From an uncultured Clostridia bacterium (GTDB taxonomy: Bacteria; Bacillota; Clostridia; Lachnospirales; CAG-274): a stretch of 12,304 bases of DNA. The notes beneath the pieces are model-generated. The model did no database searches, was not told the origin of the DNA, and saw only the letters and a list, made by a program, of their open reading frames with translations. Positions 6,509-12,304 of this stretch are shown here, one piece after another (position 1 is the stretch's first letter; every line of letters starts with the position of its first letter). The position numbers were made by a program, and so were the translations under genes. The DNA is taken from assembly GCA_947589405.1 (NCBI GenBank), contig CANQBT010000058.1, positions 1 through 12,304 on the forward strand. The letters run 5' to 3'.

Positions 6509-6547
6509 CTCGGACTAATACTTCTTTAAAAATAATACAGTAATATT

Positions 6548-6577
6548 TAATACGGATGATAGAGTTCATCCGTATTA
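6548..6577 (+). terminator. 12-bp hairpin between the relQ cluster and the two-component genes
   Basis: TAATACGGATGA (6548-6559) and TCATCCGTATTA (6566-6577) pair perfectly around a six-base loop. The stem is followed by TTGTATACAAGG, not by a T-run, so it is a poor factor-independent terminator. It could mark the end of the relQ cluster, or fold in the leader of the response regulator mRNA, whose ribosome binding site starts about ten bases later. A 10-bp palindrome, TTGTATACAA (6578-6587), adjoins it. Confidence 0.5.
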
Positions 6578-6599
6578 TTGTATACAAGGGGTGACAAAA

Positions 6600-7298
6600 A
6601 TGGCTGAAAATGCTGTAAAGGTACTTATTGTAGAAGATGAAGCAAGGCTGGCAAGATTTATTGAGCTGGAGCTTAAGCACGAGGGCTATGATGTAGAGAT
6701 AGCCGAAAACGGAAGAATAGCTATAGAAAAGTTTTATGAATACTCCCCTGATATAATGCTTCTGGATCTTATGCTTCCCGAACTGAACGGGATAGAGGTA
6801 TGCAGGAGAATTAGGAAGGAATCGGAAATACCTGTCATAATGATAACAGCCAAAGGCGAAACGATGGACAAGATAGCAGGGCTTGACAGCGGTGCAGATG
6901 ATTATATAACAAAGCCCTTTGTTATTGAAGAGCTGCTGGCAAGAATGAGGGCTGCTCTCAGAAGGACAAATGCCGAAAGATCCTCATCAGACAGCAATAT
7001 ACTTACTCTTAAAAATCTTACGGCAGATATATCCAGACGTACCGTAATGTTTGATGATACGGAGATAGAGCTTACAAAGAGAGAATTTGATCTTCTTGTA
7101 TATCTTATAAAGAATAAGAACATAGTCATAACAAGAGAACAAATATTAAATCAAGTATGGGGCTATGATTATTTTGGCGAAACAAATATTGTAGACGTTT
7201 ACATAAGGTATCTGAGAACTAAGATAGATGACAGGTTTGGAGTTAAGTTTATACATACCATAAGAGGTGTTGGGTATTTTGCTAAAGATGAAAACTAA
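6600..7298 (+). CDS. response regulator, OmpR family (ArlR/CovR-like)
   Basis: This 232-residue DNA-binding response regulator has a receiver domain (about 7-118) with the acidic pair E12/D13, phospho-acceptor D56 (LLDLMLP), T83 (MITAKG) and K105 (YITKPF). A C-terminal winged helix (about 135-230) contains TKREFDLLVYLIKN and VWGYDYFGETNIVDVYIRYL. The ARFIELELKHEGY start and the IEELLARMRAALRR linker resemble Staphylococcus ArlR and Streptococcus CovR. The start is set at ATG 6600, because AAGGGGTGA ends five bases before it; the in-frame GTG at 6591 lies inside that site. The partner kinase overlaps its 3' end by 11 bases. Target genes are not evident from the window. Confidence 0.95.
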   Translation: MAENAVKVLIVEDEARLARFIELELKHEGYDVEIAENGRIAIEKFYEYSPDIMLLDLMLPELNGIEVCRRIRKESEIPVIMITAKGETMDKIAGLDSGADDYITKPFVIEELLARMRAALRRTNAERSSSDSNILTLKNLTADISRRTVMFDDTEIELTKREFDLLVYLIKNKNIVITREQILNQVWGYDYFGETNIVDVYIRYLRTKIDDRFGVKFIHTIRGVGYFAKDEN

Positions 7299-8679
7299 AA
7301 TAACCGATTTTTTTAACAGGCTTCCTATAAGCCGTAAGATCACAGCCATATATGCAGGCGTGTTTTCTGCCATGCTTATAGTGATCTCCCTTGTGTTTTT
7401 TTGGAATATGTGGTATTACTACAGAAGCGTTTCAAAGAGCGAGATCACAGCTCTTGCCGACAAGATAGAGGAGTATATAGAGAGTGGAAATGATGTCAGC
7501 ATGCATTCCATAAATGAGCTGAACGACAATCCATATATAGAAGTTATGGTAAGGCTTAAAAATAAGCCGGACAAGATTTTCGGCACTATGAAAAGACCTT
7601 TTGATTTTCCTGATATAGATAAGGAATTTAAGGATAGGAAGGGCGATTTTTACAGAAACGATATAGGAGCGGAGCCCTATATATATACTCAGAGAGATGT
7701 AAGCTTCAACGGTACGGACTATGAAATAATGATACTGAGAAGGTATAACCATGAACAGAAGATAATCAATATATTCATGCTTATATTTATGGTATCAAAT
7801 ATTATAGCCATAGCCGTTGCCGTTATTATAGGCAGATATATAAGCGGAAAAATATTAAATCCCATAAAGCAGATAACCGATACTGCCGAAAGCATAAGTC
7901 TTTACGATCTTTCACAGAGAATAGATGTTCCCGATACAGATGATGAAATAAAGACACTTGTGACCACATTTAACGACATGATAGAAAGACTCCAGGTATC
8001 CTTTGATAAGGAAAACCAGTTCATATCCGATGCTTCCCACGAGTTAAAAACTCCTATAGCTATCATACAGGGATATATAAATATGGTGGACAGATGGGGC
8101 AAGGAGGACAGAGAGATACTTGACGAGGCCATTGATTCCATTAAAAGCGAAACAGATCATATGAGTCTGCTCATACAGCAGCTTTTGTATCTTGCAAGAG
8201 ATACGCAGAATAAGAATATAATAAACAAGGAAATGGTATCGCTTACTGAAATTGCCGATGAAGTAATAAAAGAAGCTGAGGTCGTAAACGAAAATATGGA
8301 CATAAGCTATGAAAGTACGGAGAACGTGGATATATATGCCGACAGTTCTCTTATAAAACAGCTTATGTGGATATTTATAGATAATGCCGTCAAGTATTCA
8401 ACAGACAAGAAATGTACTGTGAAGATAACTGTAGGCAAAGAAGAGGGCAAGCCATATTTTGCTGTTGAGGACAGAGGGATAGGCATTCCTGAGAAGGCTT
8501 TGGACAAGATATTCGACCGCTTTTACAGAAATGACGAATCCCGCAATAAGGAAATACAGGGAAACGGTCTGGGACTATCCATTGCCAAAACCATTGCGGA
8601 CAGACACAACGCCGTAATAAGTGTAAAAAGCAAAGAAGGCGAGGGCAGCCGATTCAAGGTGATTTTTGAGCCTGTGTGA
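7288..8679 (+). CDS. membrane sensor histidine kinase (ArlS-like)
   Basis: This 463-residue partner kinase of the preceding regulator has a first membrane helix at about 18-40, an external region of about 118 residues (41-158) with no recognisable ligand domain, and a second helix at about 159-187. HAMP (about 182-237) follows, then HisKA with phospho-acceptor H251 (SDASHELKTPIAII). The HATPase domain has N366 (IFIDNAVKYS), D395 (DRGIGIP), FDRFYR and a glycine-rich lid from G425 (GNGLGLS). No PAS domain is present, unlike most WalK proteins. ATG 7288 overlaps the regulator gene by 11 bases and has no strong ribosome binding site. GAGGTG at 7265-7270 would better suit the in-frame TTG at 7279, so translation by coupling or from that TTG is possible. 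A two-way terminator follows the stop. Confidence 0.95.
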   Translation: MKTKITDFFNRLPISRKITAIYAGVFSAMLIVISLVFFWNMWYYYRSVSKSEITALADKIEEYIESGNDVSMHSINELNDNPYIEVMVRLKNKPDKIFGTMKRPFDFPDIDKEFKDRKGDFYRNDIGAEPYIYTQRDVSFNGTDYEIMILRRYNHEQKIINIFMLIFMVSNIIAIAVAVIIGRYISGKILNPIKQITDTAESISLYDLSQRIDVPDTDDEIKTLVTTFNDMIERLQVSFDKENQFISDASHELKTPIAIIQGYINMVDRWGKEDREILDEAIDSIKSETDHMSLLIQQLLYLARDTQNKNIINKEMVSLTEIADEVIKEAEVVNENMDISYESTENVDIYADSSLIKQLMWIFIDNAVKYSTDKKCTVKITVGKEEGKPYFAVEDRGIGIPEKALDKIFDRFYRNDESRNKEIQGNGLGLSIAKTIADRHNAVISVKSKEGEGSRFKVIFEPV

Positions 8680-8701
8680 TATATATCGATCGTCAAATAA
8701 A

Positions 8702-8751
8702 AGAGAGACTGCTTGCAAATGCTGTTATAAGCATTTGACGGCAGTCTCTTT
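8702..8751. terminator. bidirectional terminator between the convergent kinase and DAHP synthase genes
   Basis: GAGACTGC (8705-8712) pairs with GCAGTCTC (8741-8748), extended outward by A/T and one G/U pair to 8702/8751. An inner stem, CAAATGCT (8716-8723) with AGCATTTG (8730-8737), closes a six-base loop. T-rich tails lie on both sides: TTTGTTATT on plus and CTTTTATTTG on minus. It lies 23 bases after the kinase stop and 20 bases after the DAHP synthase stop on the other strand, so it can serve both. Confidence 0.8.
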
Positions 8752-8770
8752 GTTATTCATATAAAATATA

Positions 8771-9805
8771 TCAGACAAGTGAAGCCATTTCTATAAGAAG
8801 CCTTCTTGTGTCCTCAAAGCTCAGGCAAGGATCGGTAATTGACTTGCCGTAAATATGATTTTCAGCATCGCAGGACTGGTTGCCGCCTTCGATATAGCTT
8901 TCTATCATAACGCCTTTTACGTGCTTTTTAAGCTTTTCGCTGCAATTTCTTGAGTGAAGGACGTCCTTTACTATTCTGGGCTGTTCTTCAGGTCTTTTCT
9001 GAGAGTTTGAGTGATTGGCGTCCACTATAATAGCAGGATTTAAATATCCGCCCTCGTCGTACATATCTGATGCAAGCATAAGATCTTCATAGTGATAGTT
9101 CTGCAAATGTGAACCTCTTTTGTTTACGGAACCTCTCATTATACAATGAGTAAGGGGATTACCGCTTGTCTGTACCTCATAGCCGTTGTAAATAAAATCA
9201 TGAGATTGCTGAGCGGCTCTAACAGAATTGAACATGACCGAAAGGTCACCGCTCATGGGATTCTTCATACCCACAGGACAGTCGATACCGCTTGAAGTAA
9301 GTCTGTGCTGCTGATTTTCAACACTTCTTGCTCCTATTGCTATGTAGGAGAGAATATCTTCTACATATGGTAGGTTAGAAGGGTAAAGCATTTCGTCTGC
9401 AATAGGCAGTCCTGTTTCCTTTATTACTCTTAAATACATTCTTCTTGTTGCCTTTATTCCCTCTGACATATCGGGAGCAGCGTTGGGATCGGGCTGATGA
9501 AGCATTCCCTTATAGCCCTCGCCTGTAGTTCTGGGCTTTCCCGTATATACTCTTAGTATTATTTCAAGCTTATCCTTTACAACTTCATTGACTTCGGCAA
9601 GCTTTCTTGCATAGTCGCATACAGGCTCCTCCGCATCGGCAGAGCACGGACCTATTATGACTATAAATCTGTCGTCCTTACCTTCAAAAATATTTCTTAT
9701 CCTCTTGTCATTTTCTTCTTTAATAGCCTTCAGCTCGGGAGCAAAGGGAGTCATTTTTCTTATTTCCTCAGGTGAAGCCATTTTTCTTAAATTTTTGTAG
9801 CTCAT
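8771..9805 (-). CDS. aroF: 3-deoxy-7-phosphoheptulonate (DAHP) synthase, class I
   Basis: This enzyme condenses phosphoenolpyruvate with erythrose 4-phosphate to DAHP, the first step of the shikimate pathway to aromatic amino acids. The 344-residue protein is of the E. coli AroF/G/H type, usually about 350. All metal ligands are present: C54 (IGPCSADAEE), H265 (VDANHSNS), E302 (MIESY) and D325 (KSITDPC). KPRTTGEGYKG, GARSVENQQHR and the N-terminal extension, which in E. coli helps bind the aromatic feedback inhibitor, are also present; which amino acid inhibits it cannot be told. The start at 9805 has GGAGGAG eight bases upstream. It is a single-gene unit ending in a two-way terminator. The short leader leaves no room for a T-box or attenuator. 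The gene symbol marks function, not strict orthology to E. coli aroF. Confidence 0.97.
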   Translation of the reverse strand: MSYKNLRKMASPEEIRKMTPFAPELKAIKEENDKRIRNIFEGKDDRFIVIIGPCSADAEEPVCDYARKLAEVNEVVKDKLEIILRVYTGKPRTTGEGYKGMLHQPDPNAAPDMSEGIKATRRMYLRVIKETGLPIADEMLYPSNLPYVEDILSYIAIGARSVENQQHRLTSSGIDCPVGMKNPMSGDLSVMFNSVRAAQQSHDFIYNGYEVQTSGNPLTHCIMRGSVNKRGSHLQNYHYEDLMLASDMYDEGGYLNPAIIVDANHSNSQKRPEEQPRIVKDVLHSRNCSEKLKKHVKGVMIESYIEGGNQSCDAENHIYGKSITDPCLSFEDTRRLLIEMASLV

Positions 9806-9838
9806 AAATAAATCTCCTCCAAAACCAATTATTATATT

Positions 9839-9866
9839 ATTATATATTTTTTTTTAAAGAAGTCAA
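9839..9866 (-). promoter_or_regulatory. sigma-A promoter of the DAHP synthase gene
   Basis: On the minus strand, TTGACT (9861-9866) is followed after 16 bases by TATAAT (9839-9844). The spacer is largely an A-tract. Transcription would begin near 9832, leaving a leader of about 27 bases. Nearby TATAAT-like hexamers at 9831-9836 and 9834-9839 are spaced too far from the -35. Confidence 0.7.
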
Positions 9867-9947
9867 TAGTATAAAACCATATTTTGCAAATTTAATTTAT
9901 TTTAATGCATAATTATTTAAAAAGTGCTTGCGCTTATTAATTTACTG

Positions 9948-9976
9948 TTGAAAAAAATATGTTATTACTGTATAAT
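9948..9976 (+). promoter_or_regulatory. sigma-A promoter of the hybrid kinase gene
   Basis: TTGAAA (9948-9953), a 17-base spacer and a perfect TATAAT (9971-9976) precede the gene. Transcription would start near 9983, about 35 bases before ATG 10018. It points away from the DAHP synthase promoter, with about 80 bases of AT-rich DNA between the two -35 boxes. Confidence 0.8.
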
Positions 9977-10017
9977 AATTAAAATAATGAGCATAAACCC
10001 AGAAAGAGAAAAATATT

Positions 10018-12117
10018 ATGAACGGTAAAATAAAAATAAGATTCCTGCCGATGCTCGTGCTTATGACAATAATACTCATGAGCGTTGTATACATATATAT
10101 TTCACAGCTTCAGCAGGTCGTTAACAACAATACTATTTCCGGCATGCAGGAGTTATCGGCTCACGATATAAGTAATATCAAAAGCTATCTTGACAATGGC
10201 TGGACAGAGCTTGAAAATGTAGCCGAAAGACTTAAAATAAGCAGAATAAAAGATTATAACGAGCTTATGCATCAGCTATATGCAGAGGCTTCCACAGCTA
10301 CATTTGACAATCTGTATATACTGGATTCCAAAGGCAATCTTTATACGGATTATAATAAAATATCCTTTGAGTCCGAGCACGATATGGACAGGTTCATACC
10401 CGGTGAGAAGGGCAGACTTGTACTGAGATATGACTATAATGATCATTCTGTGGAAGGAGAGGGAGACGCTGTTTTTTATTCAGTAAATGTTGAAGGATTT
10501 TCTGTTAACGGTATGGATTATGTATGTCTTATAGGAGCAAGGAATTTAAAGTATGTAAAAGAAAAGCTCAGCTTTGAAAGCTTTGGAGGTCAGGGCTACA
10601 GCAGCGTAATAGATTCCGAAGGAAATTATTTTGTCAATATTGACGAAAATTATGACAGTAAAAAAAGAGGAAATCTGTTTGACAATGTGAGAGCAGGCAG
10701 GATCTTAGGCGGAGATTCTCTTGAGGATATTCTTGACAATACATCTTATGATAAAGGATTTATTTTCAGATATATTACATCAAACAATGAGGATAGGGTA
10801 GTAAACATACAGAGAATAGCGGGAACATACTGGTATTTCATTATGGAGGTCCCCAGCAGCGTTTTTTATGAGGGAAGCGTTACATTTATAATAATGAGCA
10901 TGGTCATGCTTTTGATAGTTCTTGTTATAATATGTGCCGCTTTTGTCTTTTTCAGCATTTCCAACAGAAAAGTAATTGCGGCAAATGCAGACGCTAAGGC
11001 TAAAAGTGAGTTCCTATCCAACATGAGTCATGAAATAAGAACGCCCCTTAATGCCATTATAGGCTTTAATCACCTCATGAAGCTTCATATAGATGAAAAG
11101 GACAGACTCAAGGACTATCTGGAAAAAAGCGGAAATACAGCCCATTATCTTTTATCCCTCATAAACGATATACTCGATATGAGCAAGCTACAGGCAGGTA
11201 AAATAGACTTGGCAAACGACCCGATAGATCTGAAAGCTCTTATAGACGATATATGCATTATGCAGCGGGACAATATAAATAATCACGGTATCAGCTTTAC
11301 ATCTGATGTGGATATATCTGTTCCCAATATAATAGGCGATGAAATAAGGCTTAAGCAGGTGCTTATGAACATAGTAGGCAATGCTGCAAAGTTCACTCTT
11401 GAGGGAGGAAGCATAGGACTGACGCTTACCCAGAAATTATTGAGCAGGGACAAGGTGGAAACCGTAATAACGGTAAAGGATACAGGCGTGGGTATGAGCC
11501 CGGAATTTCTCGATCATATTTTTGAAACCTTTGCTCAGGAAAGAAATAAAAATTTACACAGCGTAAAAGGCACAGGTCTGGGAATGCCAATATCAAAGCT
11601 TTTGGTAGAAGCAATGGACGGAGAAATACAAGTGGACTCTCAGCTGGACAAGGGCAGTACATTTACCGTAACGATACGTTCTCTTATAGCCCATGAGAAA
11701 AACATTGAGATGATAAATAACGAAAGCGGCAAAACAGATAACGACAAGGTATTGAACATACTTGTTGCGGAGGATAATGAGCTTAATGCGGAAATACTTG
11801 TTGAAATACTCAAGGACGCAGGCTTTAAGGTATCTCTTGCAGAAAACGGCAAGGAAGCTGTGGATATTTTCAGCGCCTCTGACATAAATGAATTTGACTT
11901 TATACTTATGGATATGCATATGGCAGTAATGGACGGCTGCGAAGCTTCAAGAGAAATAAGGGCGCTGGATCGTCCCGATGCCAAGAGCATAATGATATAC
12001 GCCTGTACCGCAAACACTTTTAAGGAGGACAGGGATAAGGCTATCGAAAGCGGAATGAATGATTTCCTTACTAAGCCTATTGATATAAATGTTCTTATGG
12101 AAAAACTGAAAAGATAA
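10018..12117 (+). CDS. hybrid sensor histidine kinase with Cache-like sensor and receiver domain
   Basis: This 699-residue membrane kinase has helix 1 at about 9-29 and an external sensor at about 30-287. Two similar stretches there (FDNLYILDSKGNLYTDY and YSSVIDSEGNYFVNI) suggest a double Cache (dCache) fold for a small extracellular ligand. Helix 2 lies at about 288-315, with no clear HAMP. HisKA has H338 (SNMSHEIRTPLNAI). The HATPase domain has N455 (NIVGNAAKFT), D488 (KDTGVGM) and G518 onward (GTGLGMPI). The C-terminal receiver (about 580-699) has E585/D586, D632 (LMDMHMAVMDG) and K686 (LTKPID). The start has only a weak AGAAAGAG site nine bases upstream. No HPt domain and no adjacent output regulator were seen, so its phosphorelay partners lie elsewhere. 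It is transcribed alone and diverges from the DAHP synthase gene. The ligand is unknown. Confidence 0.95.
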   Translation: MNGKIKIRFLPMLVLMTIILMSVVYIYISQLQQVVNNNTISGMQELSAHDISNIKSYLDNGWTELENVAERLKISRIKDYNELMHQLYAEASTATFDNLYILDSKGNLYTDYNKISFESEHDMDRFIPGEKGRLVLRYDYNDHSVEGEGDAVFYSVNVEGFSVNGMDYVCLIGARNLKYVKEKLSFESFGGQGYSSVIDSEGNYFVNIDENYDSKKRGNLFDNVRAGRILGGDSLEDILDNTSYDKGFIFRYITSNNEDRVVNIQRIAGTYWYFIMEVPSSVFYEGSVTFIIMSMVMLLIVLVIICAAFVFFSISNRKVIAANADAKAKSEFLSNMSHEIRTPLNAIIGFNHLMKLHIDEKDRLKDYLEKSGNTAHYLLSLINDILDMSKLQAGKIDLANDPIDLKALIDDICIMQRDNINNHGISFTSDVDISVPNIIGDEIRLKQVLMNIVGNAAKFTLEGGSIGLTLTQKLLSRDKVETVITVKDTGVGMSPEFLDHIFETFAQERNKNLHSVKGTGLGMPISKLLVEAMDGEIQVDSQLDKGSTFTVTIRSLIAHEKNIEMINNESGKTDNDKVLNILVAEDNELNAEILVEILKDAGFKVSLAENGKEAVDIFSASDINEFDFILMDMHMAVMDGCEASREIRALDRPDAKSIMIYACTANTFKEDRDKAIESGMNDFLTKPIDINVLMEKLKR

Positions 12118-12227
12118 AAATCAAGGGAGCTGTGATAAAAACGGATCCTAATGGGATAGCTTTATTTGATTGATAAATTTTTGTTTAGCATTATATCGAT
12201 ATTATTTATCACTTTAGAACGACCCTT
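12118..12227. other. AT-rich gap after the hybrid kinase gene
   Basis: No open frame with a ribosome binding site was found. Weak pairing is possible: ATCC with GGAT near 12144-12156, and GATAAAT (12172-12178) with ATTTATC (12204-12210). No stem followed by a T-run was found, so no confident terminator for the kinase gene can be placed. Confidence 0.4.
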
Positions 12228-12304
12228 CCACCATTTCAAACAACTGTTTGAAATGGTCCCCCTCCCCTCCGACGCCCTGCGGGCTAGGGGAGGCTAGAGG
12301 TGGG
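12228..12304. repeat. nested palindromic repeat, cut by the window end
   Basis: ACCATTTCAAACA (12230-12242) and TGTTTGAAATGGT (12245-12257) form a perfect 13-bp palindrome. Next to it, CCTCCCCT (12261-12268) pairs with AGGGGAGG (12286-12293), enclosing GCCC (12274-12277) with GGGC (12281-12284). An outer CCACC (12228-12232) can pair with GGTGG (12299-12303). The block is far more GC-rich than the DNA before it. Such GGGGAGG-bearing palindromes recur between genes in many gut Clostridia, so this is probably a dispersed, non-autonomous repeat. No coding capacity or transposase is visible, and the right end lies outside the window. Confidence 0.65.

Noticed and set aside
6600..8679. The response regulator/kinase pair as WalRK itself, acting on the WalR-like box
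   Set aside because: The regulator resembles ArlR/CovR more than WalR, the kinase lacks the PAS domain of most WalK proteins, and no walHIJ-type genes follow. A role at the box is not excluded but not supported.
11640..12017. 125-codon open frame on the minus strand
   Set aside because: It is antisense to the receiver domain of the hybrid kinase; the Ser/Ile/Leu-rich product is typical of a mirror frame.
1..12304. CRISPR array, tRNA, rRNA, phage or plasmid functions, defence system
   Set aside because: No regularly spaced repeats, no tRNA-like cloverleaf, and no gene of these types were recognised; all ten main genes belong to ordinary metabolic, wall, alarmone or signalling families.

Overview
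The window looks like chromosomal DNA of a low-GC, Gram-positive Clostridia-type bacterium, probably a gut Ruminococcaceae/Oscillospiraceae or Lachnospiraceae relative. This is inferred from AT-rich intergenic DNA, heavy use of ATA, AGA and AAA codons, strong GGAGG-type ribosome binding sites, LL-diaminopimelate aminotransferase (DapL) lysine synthesis, a RelQ-type small alarmone synthetase, and an SH3b/NlpC cell-wall hydrolase. The species cannot be fixed from the sequence alone. Ten near-complete protein genes cover most of the window. I see no tRNA, rRNA, CRISPR array, transposase or phage gene.

Layout. (1) 1-48 may be the last codons of a plus-strand gene, followed by three consecutive hairpins (51-133) that separate it from a minus-strand operon. 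(2) 1346-2620 and 145-1344 (minus) form a tight two-gene operon: a type 1c aspartate aminotransferase and then dapL, one base apart, behind a clear TTGACA/TATAAT promoter. (3) 2621-3028 is a 408-nt AT-rich gap. It holds that promoter and a 74-bp imperfect inverted repeat ending in a T-run, probably the terminator of the next gene. (4) 3029-4210 (minus) is a secreted triple-SH3b NlpC/P60 endopeptidase; its leader carries TGTAAC-N5-TGTAAC, the form of a WalR (YycF) box. (5) 4433-6489 (plus) is a compact cluster: relQ, a COG1768-like metallophosphoesterase and a cyclophilin. (6) 6600-8679 (plus) is an overlapping response regulator/sensor kinase pair of the ArlRS/CovRS type. (7) 8771-9805 (minus) is a class I DAHP synthase, convergent with the kinase across a two-way terminator. 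(8) 10018-12117 (plus) is a hybrid histidine kinase with a Cache-like external domain and a C-terminal receiver, divergent from the DAHP synthase. (9) The right edge (12228-12304) is a set of nested palindromes, probably the start of a dispersed intergenic repeat cut by the window end.

How the genes fit together. The aminotransferase/dapL operon feeds aspartate into lysine and diaminopimelate, and so into peptidoglycan. The NlpC/P60 enzyme cuts peptidoglycan peptides and appears to sit under an envelope-stress type of control. relQ makes (p)ppGpp. Two signalling systems and the first shikimate enzyme complete the region. Most of this is ordinary chromosomal content and I do not see a convincing new multi-gene system. 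The parts most worth checking are non-coding: the WalR-like box, the 74-bp inverted repeat, the triple hairpin and the edge repeat. The relQ-phosphoesterase pairing and the orphan hybrid kinase also deserve a look.
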